Origin: Colletotrichum lupini
Lineage: Eukaryota > Ascomycota > Sordariomycetes > Glomerellales > Glomerellaceae
Assembly (NCBI RefSeq): GCF_023278565.1
Contig: NC_064679.1
Coordinates: forward strand, 2,480,001-2,544,000
DNA length: 64,000 nt
Direction: 5' to 3'
The position numbers and the translations under genes are program-made. Below are positions 22,085 through 32,969 of this stretch, one piece after another (the stretch's first letter is position 1; the number at the start of each line of letters is the position of its first letter). The notes under the pieces are model-generated. The model was not told the DNA's origin. It searched no databases and saw only the letters and a list, made by a program, of their open reading frames with translations.

Positions 22085-22666
22085 CGTGTATGACGTTTCG
22101 GAAACGGGGTGTCAATTGACGATGGGAGTTCGGTTGCTGGGAGTACGTCTCTCGAGGAGGGAGCTTCGGCTTGGTGGAGGTTGATCCAAAGTGCCGGAGG
22201 AGCGTCACTTTTCGTGGATTCGCGCTAGCGCACACAAGCGCGGCCAGTCGCGTCTATTGAGCCAATCATCGGTTGCCGAATTCAAATAAGTGAAATCGCC
22301 TCTTAATGGGGCTTTTGGATACAACTTGGCCAGACGGACGACTTCGACGGATTTCTATTTCGCGATGGTAACCTGTCCTTTTCCACTGTTGACTCATTCA
22401 TAATCTTGCGGTTGTGTATAAAGGCGTGCATCTCTTCAACCGATTATCGTTGCATCAAATTGCATCCTTAGACTGAGTCAAGTTTTAAGTTCCTTGAGGT
22501 CCACCTTGCGTACAATCTCTTACAGCAATACAGCGTTTTTAGCTGGTCCTACACATCAGATAAGATTGTATCTGTTCACCCGGCCAGATTCATCAATATC
22601 ATCCATCTCAACACCTCTGCAACCAACAACATACAAAGGTCAAACCCTTTATTTAAATTGGTCGAA
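22085..22666. promoter_or_regulatory. Bidirectional promoter region, complex I subunit and SIL1
   Basis: About 580 bp between divergent ATGs. CT-rich patches and a TATAAA-like sequence near 22418 lie about 250 bp before the SIL1 start. No separate gene is seen. Confidence 0.45.
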
Positions 22667-23953
22667 ATGGCGTCGAGAAGATCAACCCGCACGTCTCTTC
22701 TTCCATTCACAATTTTCGTGGTCGTTCTCGGCCTCGTCTTTTTCGCATCATCAGCCTCCGCCTCATCACCGTCAGCGCCCTCACCATCAGCGGAAGTAGA
22801 GCTCATCTGCCACACCGACAACCCATCAGAATGTTATCCCAAAATCTTCCAACCCACGGAAGAGTTTCAATTAGTTCACGATGATCAAGAATTACCCCCC
22901 GGACTCCACGTACGCCTAAACATCAACACGGGCAAAAAGGAAGCCAAGATCAACGACCCAACCGAGCAGAACCCAGAACTTGAGGGCCTGCCCGTTGACC
23001 GCTCCATCGTGGTCGTGGACTCGGACGAAGCAGCACCTGCGGAAGCGCAGATTCCCAAGGACGCGCCAAAATACGAACCAGTCGGCGTGGTGAAGCAACC
23101 CAAGCAGGAGTCGGGCGAGTTCTACACGAGTCTCGAGTACGTCAAAAAGGGGCCCCACGGAAGCGACCTCCCGATGGACGAGGCCCTGGAGTTTCTCGAG
23201 GATATTTCTCACGACATTTACTACGGTCTCAAAATCACAGAGACCTTTGACACCGTCAAGTCCCTCTTCTGCCTCATGATTGACCCCAAGACACCCGCGC
23301 CGTCCGAGGGCGCAGTGCCCCGCGACCAGCAGGCGGCAGCCATCATCTCCGGCGCTCTCCAGAACAACCCCACCGCCCTCGAGGAGGTGACCAAAGTCTG
23401 GCCCCAGCTGATGGACTCATCCTGCCGCTCCCTCCACAAGGCGCCGCAGCTCAAGATCCGGGACGGCTTCTACGCCTCCTTCGTACGCTCTTCACCCGAG
23501 AACGGTGCCGGCGACGCAGCGAACCACGACGTCCTCCGCGCCGCGAACAAGGCCAAGGCGCAAGTCGCCGCCATCAAAGGCCTCATCAAGAGCCCCACCA
23601 TCCGGGACGACTTCATCGCCAACAAGGGCATGGACCGCCTCCTCGAGGTCCTGGCACCCGAGGACGCGCAATGGGAGACTGCGCAGCGTAAGACCGGCCA
23701 GCTCGTGCTGGACAGCTTCCTCGACGAGAACATGGGCGCCGACGTTGGCGTCTGGCCCCTGTTCAAGGCCTCCGAGGCGGACAGGTCCAAGAGGGTTGCC
23801 GACCGCGTGAGCGACGAGAACTGGAAGGTTGCGGTCAAGGCGATCATGGAGAAGAATAAGGGCGATTCGAGCCACTGGAGCCGGGATCTGTATGAGAGGC
23901 TTGATGCGCATGAGAAGGCGCAGCTGAAGTTGATTGGAAAGGATGAGTTGTGA
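22667..23953 (+). CDS. sil1: Nucleotide exchange factor SIL1 (ER lumen)
   Basis: Single exon, 428 aa from ATG 22667; an upstream TTG extends the frame but is not a credible start. An N-terminal basic segment and hydrophobic core (about residues 12-34) form a signal peptide. The protein ends in KDEL, a retrieval signal, so it resides in the ER lumen. The middle and C-terminal parts are helical armadillo-like repeats, as in SIL1/Fes1 factors that release ADP from the Hsp70 BiP/Kar2. Recognisable blocks are FLEDISHDIYYGLKI and a region ending in LIGKDEL. Three cysteines lie in the mature part. It is divergent from the complex I subunit gene. Confidence 0.92.
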   Translation: MASRRSTRTSLLPFTIFVVVLGLVFFASSASASSPSAPSPSAEVELICHTDNPSECYPKIFQPTEEFQLVHDDQELPPGLHVRLNINTGKKEAKINDPTEQNPELEGLPVDRSIVVVDSDEAAPAEAQIPKDAPKYEPVGVVKQPKQESGEFYTSLEYVKKGPHGSDLPMDEALEFLEDISHDIYYGLKITETFDTVKSLFCLMIDPKTPAPSEGAVPRDQQAAAIISGALQNNPTALEEVTKVWPQLMDSSCRSLHKAPQLKIRDGFYASFVRSSPENGAGDAANHDVLRAANKAKAQVAAIKGLIKSPTIRDDFIANKGMDRLLEVLAPEDAQWETAQRKTGQLVLDSFLDENMGADVGVWPLFKASEADRSKRVADRVSDENWKVAVKAIMEKNKGDSSHWSRDLYERLDAHEKAQLKLIGKDEL

Positions 23954-24470
23954 TGAGAGTGATGAGAAAGGATACATAGATCATGACATAGATATACCCA
24001 CGTGCTTTCGGTGCCGTTGTTACAGATGATCACTGTCCATGCTGGTGCCCTCAGTGGTATCGTACAAGTGATAAGCCTCGAAGTACCTGAACCTCCAGGT
24101 TGGTCAGCGAGATTCTGGTGGGTCCAAACGATGACATTCTGATATTGAAGAACAAGGGCTTAATTAAGTTGCAAGAAAGTGGCCACTTTTATCAAGGTTC
24201 CCTACGCGTCCAAAAAGAAAATTGGCAGTCGTAAAACGTCACGGCAAAGTATGAGTGGAAGAGTGAAATGTACTTTTGGTATCTCTTCGTTGAATTCATT
24301 CCCATTTTGAGGCTCAAACTTTTTAGCGGACAACGATGTTGTATTGAACTATCATCGCCCAAACAACATGATAGCGGCCTTGCCTTGCTACCAAAACCAT
24401 TTCCCGTTTCGCCTTGATGCCCGTTTGAATGCAAGAACCTCCCATAGACAGCCCACAACCATACTCTCCC
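23954..24470. other. Intergenic between convergent genes
   Basis: About 515 bp between the SIL1 stop and the uS19 stop. Only a short chance frame is seen on the minus strand. Confidence 0.45.
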
Positions 24471-25373
24471 TTACTTCAGGGGGATGAAACGAGAAGAGTG
24501 CGTGGCACCGATACCGGGTCTTCCGTGCTTGACGGGGCGGCTGGTAGGCTGTTAGTATTTGTTTCGAGGCGTATCGCTAAGTCTAGGCAGCATAATCGGG
24601 GTGGAGGGGGGGCACATACTAAGAGATGGAGAATTCAGCAAGGTAGTGACCAACCATCTCGGGCTTGATCTCGACGGTGTTGAACTCCTTGCCGGAGTAG
24701 ATGCCAATGACGGAGCCGATCATCTCGGGGACGACAATCATGTCACGGAGGTGGGTCTTGACGAGGTCGGGCTTCTCGTTGGGCTTGGCCTCCTGCTTGG
24801 CCTTGCGGAGCTTCTTGATCAAGCCCATGGGGCGGCGCTTGAGACCGCGGTTGATGCGCCGGCGGGCACGGGCGTGGACGACATCGCGGAGCTGCTCAGA
24901 GTCGAGGTCAAGGAGACTATGGAGCGAGAAGACATGTTAGCTTAGACTGTTCCCCTCATGTGGTGCGATTGATTCTCGGTGTCTTCGGATCGTGAGGTAG
25001 GTGGAGAGAGGGAAGATGGTGATGAAACCATCGTGGTGTTCGTCGATCGTGGGGTGCCAGGTGTGATTGATGGTGGTGGGATGTGAGATATGGGCAAACG
25101 TACGCCTCGAGGTCGATTCCGCGATACTGGAACTTGCGGAACGCTCTTCTCTTCTTGAGCTCGGCAGCCTCCTCGGCGTTCTGTATGCGTCCATCCAGTC
25201 AGCCAAAAACTGTTCTGTTCCAAGATGTGAAGCCCACGCCACCACGCAACAAGTCCCTCCCCCATTTTTTTCCCTTGTCGCGGGCGCGTCCATTCGAAAT
25301 TGCTTTATTCTTTTTCCATCGCTCAGGGAAACAGGAGGAGATTCGAACGTACGTATTCGGGGTCGTCAGCCAT
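24471..25373 (-). CDS. rps15: 40S ribosomal protein uS19 (S15)
   Basis: Four exons, 25353-25373, 25104-25180, 24620-24916 and 24471-24540, give 154 aa. The protein sits in the 40S head near the decoding region. Conserved blocks are [52 protein letters not shown] and the C-terminal [18 protein letters not shown]. The first exon encodes only seven residues, and a Tyr codon is split across the third intron. The last intron has a textbook TACTAAC branch site shortly before its CAG acceptor. Multiple introns near the 5' end are typical of fungal ribosomal protein genes. Confidence 0.96.
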
Positions 25374-26550
25374 CTTTGCGGGTTGTGAGTTGCCAGGGAA
25401 TTCGCTTTCGATGCGGTCTATCGAAGGCGAATAAGCTGAATTGCCGGTGGTGTCGAAGTTTTGGAAAGGGTGCTGGGGCTGCAGTCGCTTGGAGGTTTCG
25501 CTTCTCTGCGAATCAATCGCCCCACTCGCACTTTTTGGTAGGGCTCGGTTGCCCTCCTACCGCGTCATGTGATCTTTTTGGTTGAAATTCGCTTGGGGAA
25601 GGCGGGTGGGCGCTCGGACCATAAGTCCTCCGTTTTTTCTCCGGCCGCCGACCGGACTTCCTGCTCCACACAGGCGCCGACTTGTTCCCTTTCAGCTCCT
25701 CTTTTGCCGTTGAAGCTGTTCCGTGCCTCTACCCATGTACGATGGCATCCGACACATGGGACATCTGCGATATATCCTTGATGTTTAACGGTCCGAAAAC
25801 TCACCCAGTTCTTTAGCGTTAACGACCAGGCCTATAATGTCTCAATTGATATTAGATCCCGCAGCATCTTACTCACTTCACCCATCCGTACCTAATATTC
25901 AGTTTCGGCACTTTGCGGGTCCCTTCTAGATCGATGCATCGGGCGAGCTACAGCCTACAAATCACACAACACATATCAGCGACAACTTGGAGTAGCACGC
26001 AACAAGAAGGCATGGGCACCTCATCAGTTTTGAGGGTCGTCATGATGAGGCTATATGATCATTCACCCTTAGATGCTCTGGACTCAGCCTCGGCAACCGT
26101 GGTTCTCCAGCATTCACTTGTTGTAAGACGACCCTGTTTATGCTTATCTCGTAGTGAAAGTGGGCAAATACCAAACCCAATCTAGACAGAACCAGGGCAT
26201 GCTCAAGTTGGTAGGCCAGGCCGGCAAAATGACGAGATTCTCTGCTACCAAGCAACGCCGTCAGTGCCAGGAAACATTACGCAGGAACAAAGATGTAAGT
26301 CAAACAAATCAACACCGGACCCAAGAAGTGTTTAGGAAAGACTGTTACCCTCGAGCATCATTCTCCATCACATAGCCAACATACACAAAAGTAGACAAAA
26401 AGAAAGTTGTATTCATGTGTATCTATATCGACCCTCATAGATCTTTTATCATGCCAAACCCAAAAACTCCAATGCTATGCATGTAAATGCCCATATCCTC
26501 TATACCATTCCCAGCCTCGGCCCGTTCCAGTGTCTCTTGGCAAAAAGAAC
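25374..26550. other. Intergenic between uS19 and the Old Yellow Enzyme gene
   Basis: About 1.2 kb holding the uS19 promoter and the 3' region of the flavoenzyme gene. No frame has domain support. Confidence 0.45.
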
Positions 26551-27741
26551 TTAGGCGGAGCCGTTAACACCGTTAACACCGTTGACCTTCTTGTACTCCT
26601 CGCTAAACTCGTACGTGTTGTAGCCATCGTTGCTCTTCTTCTTGTAGAAAGTAGTGCGGTCGTAGGGGGTGAAGGCGACGTTGTTCTTGACGCGGAAGAC
26701 GAGGTCCGGGTTGGAGATGAAGTAGCGGCCGAAAGCAACGGCGACATCCCACTTGGCGTAGCGCTCGTCGACGGCCCAGCGGGCGCTGTCGCCGAGGTAG
26801 CCACCCGCGACGACGACGGGGGAGATGTTGTCCCACTCCTCGAGGATGAAGTCAAGCGTCTGGGGCTTGGCCTCGTCAAAGGGCTGCACGTCGTCCGTGA
26901 CCTGGCGGGGCACGATGCCCAGGTTGACGGGGTTGCCGACGGCCTCGACGAGGGAGAGGTAGGCGAGCTTGTGGCCGGCCTTCTTGATCTCGCGGACAAT
27001 GTAGGCCGTCTGCTCCCAGGTGTCGGGGCTGGTGGAGTAGGACTCCTGGAAGGTGGCAAAGGGGCTCAGGCGCAGGGCGACGCGCTCGGCGCCAACCTCC
27101 TCAACGACGGCCTTGACGATCTCGAGGAGGAAGCGGGCGCGGTTCTCGACGGAGCCGCCCCACTTGTCGGTGCGCTTGTTGGCCGAGTCGCGGGTGAACT
27201 GGTCGACGAGGTAGCCGTGGGCGCCGTGGATCTCGACGCCGTCACCGCCGGCGGCGATGACGTTGCGGGCGGCGACGCGCCAGTTGTTGATCTTTTCCCA
27301 GATCTCCTCCTCGGTGAGGGCGTCGGGCTTGCAGGGGCGGCCGGTCATCTGAACGTCGGAGGAGGAGCAGTACTTGAAGCCGCGGCCCCGGACGAATTCG
27401 GGGTCAGCGGCGCGGCCGAGGGACCAGAGCTGCTGGAAGACGTAGCTGCCCTTGGCGTGGATGGCGTCAAAGACGTTCTTCCAGGCGGCGATCTGGGCCG
27501 GGGTGGAGAAGTCGGGGAGGTCGAGATCGCCGACGTCGGCCGGGGAGACCGCGGTGGCCTCGGTGATGATGAGGGTGCCCGGGGTCGAGGCGCGGTCGGC
27601 GTAGTACTGAGAGACGAGGTCGAGGGGAACGGAGTCGTCGTCGGCGCGGTAGCGGGTGAGGGGAGCCATGACGACGCGGTGGCCGAGTTCCATCTTGCCG
27701 GCCTTGAGAGGCTGGAAGAGCTTGGTGTTCTCGGCGGCCAT
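26551..27741 (-). CDS. Old Yellow Enzyme family NADH:flavin oxidoreductase
   Basis: Single exon, 396 aa from ATG 27741; the frame extends upstream to a TTG that is not a likely start. It is an FMN-binding TIM barrel reducing activated C=C bonds, such as enones or oxophytodienoate-like substrates, with NAD(P)H. Seen motifs are APLTRYRA near the N-terminus, QLWSLGRAA, the substrate-binding HGAHGYLVDQF, NKRTDKWGGSVENRARF and the FMN phosphate-binding end AFGRYFISNPDL. The HxxH pair replaces the His-Asn pair of yeast OYE, as in many plant-type reductases. A short tail made of repeated Val-Asn-Gly comes from a nine-base GTTAACGGT-type repeat. No clustered biosynthetic partner is visible. Confidence 0.95.
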   Translation of the reverse strand: MAAENTKLFQPLKAGKMELGHRVVMAPLTRYRADDDSVPLDLVSQYYADRASTPGTLIITEATAVSPADVGDLDLPDFSTPAQIAAWKNVFDAIHAKGSYVFQQLWSLGRAADPEFVRGRGFKYCSSSDVQMTGRPCKPDALTEEEIWEKINNWRVAARNVIAAGGDGVEIHGAHGYLVDQFTRDSANKRTDKWGGSVENRARFLLEIVKAVVEEVGAERVALRLSPFATFQESYSTSPDTWEQTAYIVREIKKAGHKLAYLSLVEAVGNPVNLGIVPRQVTDDVQPFDEAKPQTLDFILEEWDNISPVVVAGGYLGDSARWAVDERYAKWDVAVAFGRYFISNPDLVFRVKNNVAFTPYDRTTFYKKKSNDGYNTYEFSEEYKKVNGVNGVNGSA

Positions 27742-30700
27742 TGTGATTGTTTTGGAAAGGTAGGTTTTGAAAGTCGAAAGGGGGTATCTAGAAATGCAGT
27801 TCAAATGGAAGTAGAGAGATGAAATTTACTGTAGATCAGAGTGATGGATGAAGATATAGCTTGTGATGATGGTTCTCTTCACTTGAAAAGAGGGAGATCT
27901 TGAGGGTATTTGTATGTTCCAGAGACTTGGTGTAAGTCAACCAAGAGCCCACCACGGACGACATCGTCGTGGAATCATCTGGAGAGTCCCACCAGGAACA
28001 TGAGCAGTCCTCGGCACTCGCCCCCACAACTAGATCTTCCCGCAATGAGTTTGTTGATCCATTGGGCGAAAAGACTTTTCCCGTGGCCCTGGAAGGCTTA
28101 GAAATGACCTCCCCTCCGTCGTACACGGCGACAACTCGGCGAGCGGGTCGGACGCCTTACCGTCCATTTCTCAGCGAGCCACCAGATCCGCTCACTCTCC
28201 GAGCGGTGAAACCGAAGCCGGGTCCTGGTGCTTGTGCCTTGCACTGCTCCATGATGTGAAGGGATTGGGGTGGTGTGGGTTGGGTAAATGCCACTCCAAA
28301 GGTAGTCTGAAGAATCCGAGGTACTCTGTAGGGCGCTACACGCGGTGTTCCTGGGCGAAAAGGAAAAGTTCTCGAACGTATCGAGTTCCCCTTGGACGAG
28401 GTCTCCCTACTAGTGTAGAAAGAACTGCGGCTCCGCAACGGAATGGGTCCGTGTGGGCAAAAAGACGATGACAGACGATAACCTAGGAGGCAACGAATCA
28501 TGAAGGCGAATTAGGCCCGATATTGCCAAAAGCGGGTTGAGCGTCCGAGCTCTCTTCGAGACTTGGGTGGGCAGCCACGTCGACAGACGAAGTTTTCAAG
28601 GGCTCTGCTTAGAAATCGTATAGTACGATGAACAGCAGAGGTGCCAGAGCCTGCGAAGCAACGAAGACGGGGCGCGTGGGTGTCGGTGGGGTTGCGTTTG
28701 ACAGCTTCGAGCTTGTGACTTGATCAACTTGTTGTCTCGCAACAGGGGGCCCAAAACGGTAGGGAGAGCACAGAGAACGTGGTGACGTCCCGGTGGTGAT
28801 CAGTACCTTGGCCAACATTCAATCTTGCTCAGTGTCCAATTATGAAGCCTGAATGCAGCCTTGTCAGTTCCCAGACCAAGTCTTTGAGGCGTCGACACAG
28901 GCCCAAGAACCAGGAACAGAACTATACAACCTTAAAGTCGTCGGGAAGTTCTGACGTGCTGAGAAATGCCACGAGGTTGCGGCGAACGGCCCGGCGATTC
29001 AGATGCCTGCCCCACACACCATCGTCCTGCCGCACTACCGGACCTCGGGATTTTGCCGGGAACAAATAACAACAAGGCCAAGCTTCATCAAGAGCCCGCG
29101 GCGACTTGGCTGAGAGTGGGATGAAGCCTGTTCATGGTGTACTTTGCTAGGCAAACCTCCAGGGTCTAGATCAGGTAATCTCAAAGCCGTGGCTGGATCG
29201 GAATGCCATGGTAATTGCTGCCCCAGTACGTTACAGAAACAAACGTCTACTATGGGCAGATGATTGATAATCCTTCATGAGAGAACTTTTTTCTCGCAGT
29301 TGCAGTCTGCCGGTCCGAGATCTGGGATGATGGACGGAATTTTGGTGGTCGGCGATAAGCTTCAGTGTGGCGTGTGTCACCTTATCTCCTAACATCAGCC
29401 ACACGCCACACCGTTTGCGATGGGGCCCACTTAGAACTCCATCACTGAGGTGCACTTGACATTCTGCAGCAAACAGAGGCACAACGAGGGAATCTCACGA
29501 TGGCTTCAATTCCGAGCTCACCGTCCCCCACTCTCATTGTTTTAGAGTATAGAGACAATACGCTACTTCAGCTGACCCCGAGCTCGAATCAGGCCTCAGA
29601 GCACGATGAATGAATACCTGGCACTTATGAAAAGACCAACATCATCTTAGCCCACGGACATCAGCTTTGAACTCAGATGCCATGATCCTCCCATTCCTCC
29701 TTCTGAGGCGCTCCCTCGCATCATACTATGCTTCCTCTTCACACTCTTCATAATTAACGCCTACATAAGAGCCCACAACAGCCCTATGCCAAATGACACT
29801 CCGCGCGGAATCCGGGCAACGATCCCTGTCTTCGCGGCAAGCATCTAACGCAACAGCGGGGGTTTTCGCCCTCTCGTCCTGGTCCGACGCCATTCTCTAC
29901 TTTGACACAATGTAAATGATAATCTAGGCGGGTCCCAAGGCCGCGTCCACTTCTTCGCTATCCGGCATCTGAGCCGTAGGATCCCATCCAAATGGGGTGG
30001 AATACACACCGAACTCGCGTTGTTCTACTGGAGTAACGGCAATGATCACATAGCGCACTTCCGTGCTGTTAATTATGACTCTGATCGCGCGTTTATCCAC
30101 GTGAATCAAGAAAAGGAGGTCTGCGGACGTGAGACATCTAGAAGCTATACCAAACATCTAAAAAAAGAGTTCACCACCGGTGTGGCTACATCTCTTGGTG
30201 CTCATGCTGGAAAATCTGGTGCTCATGCTGGGATTCGAACTCGGGGACTCTCGTATGCGCTAAGCCTGTCGTCGAGTAGGCTGGTTTGCGATGTTAATTG
30301 TTGACCATGAACCACTCCACCACCCAGCCCAGTTTGACCTGACCCCCCGACCCAGAGGGGCGCCTGCTGTTGCTGGTGACGGGAATGGGATTGAAGGGGG
30401 GTATATACCTTTAAGATGAGGTTCATGACAATGTGCGGAAGGTACCTCTGCCTGGCCGTATTCATACTCGAATACACGTAGTCCCGTGGCGCATGTTGGA
30501 CCTATATACCCGTGTTGGGTGTGATATACCCATGTTCGAGCAAGTGGCAGCACATATGACCAGGTCAGCCCTTGGGAAATAGACAGGTGTGGGACATGTC
30601 CAAGGCCATTTTAGCGAGTTCGAGCGACGCAAGACAAACGTTGAGTGAGGCGCAGGCATCAGATGCGTCGTCTACTCTACGACAAGCAAGGACTTCGGGA

Positions 30701-31017
30701 GTGGTATGAGGACGTCACCGAATTCCTCCTGGAGGGACCACAAGCAATAGACCACCTATCCAGAGACAAGACGCGCTTGGTGAGATAAAAGCCTGAATCG
30801 TACTTGTATATGAGTGAGAGACCGGTCTATGATGCCATGTCACGAAGCTGTCAAGATCCCGCCAGAGTTCTTTCTCATATGTAACTCATCATCCGGTCAC
30901 GATATCCAATATCAACGAAAGCCAAACCCGAAGCCAGCTCGCCACCAACGCCAAATCGTCTTAAAGTACACGCCATCCAACCCACCAGAAACTCCCAATG
31001 AGAAAGCGCCGGTCCGT
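27742..31017. other. Gene-poor stretch containing a SINE-like element
   Basis: About 3.3 kb without a convincing protein gene. Short frames on both strands lack good starts and domains; the plus-strand frame at 27969-28259 begins at GTG and is not called. The notable content is the tRNA-derived element at about 30160-30395, described separately. Confidence 0.5.
30160..30395 (-). mobile_element. tRNA-derived SINE-like element, copy A
   Basis: On the minus strand this reads as a polymerase III unit. It has an A-box-like TGGTGGAGTGG (plus 30312-30322), a B-box AGTTCGAATCC (plus 30231-30241) and a T-run of six or more just after GTGAACTC (plus about 30161-30167). The same order of blocks, with the same flanking text, recurs on the plus strand at 61215-61430. 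The two similar blocks extend about 70 bases upstream of the A-box and about 50 bases past the B-box. The acceptor and T stems do not pair cleanly, so this is not a functional tRNA gene. A roughly 20-base duplication of the GGTGCTCATGCTGG segment lies next to the B-box only in this copy. Confidence 0.7.
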
Positions 31018-31885
31018 CTATTTGTTATGCCAGATAAAGTTCCTCAGCGAATCCCACTCGCTGCTCTGCTGGTAAATGTACGTCATGCTGCTGCGCAAAC
31101 TAGGCTGCAGCTCCTGCGGCTGCCAGCGGAACAGGTACATGACCATGGCCCAACTCGTGCTCGCAAAGACGGGCCACGCGTAGTAGCTGATCTTGGCCGA
31201 GACGTCGTCGCGGCTGACGACGGGCAGGCCCTTGCCGGGGGCCACGGCGAGGCGGGCGAGCGCCAGGACGACGCGCGCAAAGACGTAGATGACAATCTGC
31301 TGGTTCACGCTCGAGATCTTGCCGCTACGCGGGGAGCGCCCGCCAAAGACGATGTAGCCGCCCAGCAGGCCGGCGAAGAAGGAGTCGTAGGGCCCTTCCT
31401 TGCCCGGGCTGGGGCCGTAATTTTTGAGGAGGTACATTGTGAGCTTGTAGATTGTCGCAAACTTGGCGAGGTTGCGGGCGTGCGTTCGGGTCGCGCGGAA
31501 TACAAGGCCTGCTTTTTGGCGGAGTCTGTTCAAGTTTGCTATGTTAGCCGGGAGGTGGTTTCGCTGGGGGTGAGGAGGGTGGTCACGTACGTTCCCGAAC
31601 GGAAGAGGAATATCATGCTGTAGAGGGCCTGAAGTTAGCATTTTGACTCGATCATGAGAACGGAGTGAGGATGCACTACATACACAAGGGCATGAGGAAA
31701 GCGGACTTTTGCGCCGTAGACGGCGCCATTGCGGGCGCCTTTGACGACGGCGAGAATGTCGTGGTACTTGGGGTCGAGGATGATGCGCTCGATTGCGGCC
31801 TATGAATGCGCGTCAGTCCATGCACTCTAGTCCTCGTTCGTATAGCTAGCTCTACCTTGAGGCCATCGAGGGCGGCGAGCGACAT
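31018..31885 (-). CDS. Peroxisomal membrane protein 4 (PXMP4/PMP24), Tim17 family
   Basis: Four exons, 31856-31885, 31680-31799, 31591-31628 and 31018-31525, give 231 aa. Hallmarks of PXMP4 are all present: LAVVKGARNGAVYGAKVRFPHALV, SMIFLFRSG, RATRTHARNLAKFATIYK, SFFAGLLGGYIVFG, NQQIVIYVFARVVLALARLAV, and the C-terminal LQPSLRSSMTYIYQQS. It is a multipass protein of the peroxisomal membrane; its transport or structural role is poorly known. The exon 2 donor (TAT followed by GTAGTG) is weaker than the others but is the only one that keeps the family sequence. The first exon encodes ten residues. Confidence 0.93.
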
Positions 31886-32969
31886 GTTTGGCAAAGGTCG
31901 TTGCTGGGTATTGCGTGTATGTGTGGGCGGTCGCAGTGGCTAGCCTCGGCAATTTGTACTCTCCCCTAGTGGACGACGGAATGCGACGATGGAGTCGCTA
32001 TCGGTTCAACAAAGCTTCCACTCAGCGCATGGAGATCGCGATCGTTTTGGAAAGGCAGCAAATGAGCGACAAGTACAGAGTACGTCTACGGAGGAGAATT
32101 TCAGGAGGGTTCGGACCGGAGGTAATGGGAAACGGGGTTGTGTGAAGTTGAGACGGACAAGTTGTAGTCGGGAGTCGTTTGGTGGTGGTGGTTGATGGGC
32201 GGTGGATGACCTTTGCGGCAAGGAGTGGTGGACGGTACCCGTACCTCGGCCCCAGGACCTGTCTGGTCCCCACGGTTAGAGGTGAAATCTGGCTGGGTTC
32301 GGCTCTGGGCGAGTCACGCTGGAGACGGCCTGTCCCCAGCCCCCGGTTCCCCCACATGCCCCGATGACGCAGGGCCGGCGCGCCGCTAAGCCTTCCAGGG
32401 ATTCGCCCGTCTGGGGGAAACGTCGTGGTGTTTGGGGGTTTTGGCATGTGATGACGGATGGCAATTGAGATAGGACAACATTGCCATTCAACTCCTAGTA
32501 CTTATGAACATTCAAACAATTCATTCAGTCTTGCACTTCATTGTAATCCATCCGGACAATAAATCGGCCTTCATAATAAATCATATTCGAGCGAAATGGG
32601 TGTAGGATTGATGACAAGTAGGGACAATTGCAAGAGTCAGTTAATGTCTTGGGCCTCCCACGTGTCAATGAATTCCATGTGAATCTCACTTGGCGCGAGT
32701 ACCCTGTGGCGGCATGAGCATTCCTTGAACCCCCGATTCTTCACATGTGCTTAAGACTTGCAGCATCAATAGTGCTCATCTCATCTCATCTCGGTCCCAA
32801 CTCACAGCGCAACGGTCATAACTTTACGACTTACCCCAAGGAGTTTAGAGAGATGAGATTTTACAATATGAAACTGCGGCATCTCACTATGACAGGATAC
32901 TAGTTTGCGTAGACATGAACTCCACAGTCAACATTCATGCCAGAGACGGCATCGAATCTCGATCCACCC
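31886..32969. other. Intergenic between minus-strand genes
   Basis: About 1.1 kb containing the PXMP4 promoter and the end of the paraoxonase-like gene. It includes a short TCATC repeat near 32777. Nothing else is supported. Confidence 0.45.

Noticed and set aside
26407..27822. 471-codon plus-strand open frame
   Set aside because: It lies opposite the Old Yellow Enzyme gene, is Val/Gly/Ala/Asp-biased as an antisense shadow of GC-rich coding sequence, and has no domain.
27969..28259. 96-codon plus-strand frame in the gene-poor stretch
   Set aside because: The start is GTG and no splice partner or family is seen; a decayed fragment is possible but unsupported.
30020..30304. Plus-strand frame containing GIRTRGLSYALS
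   Set aside because: This peptide is a translation of the tRNA-like B-box region of the SINE-like element and not a protein gene.
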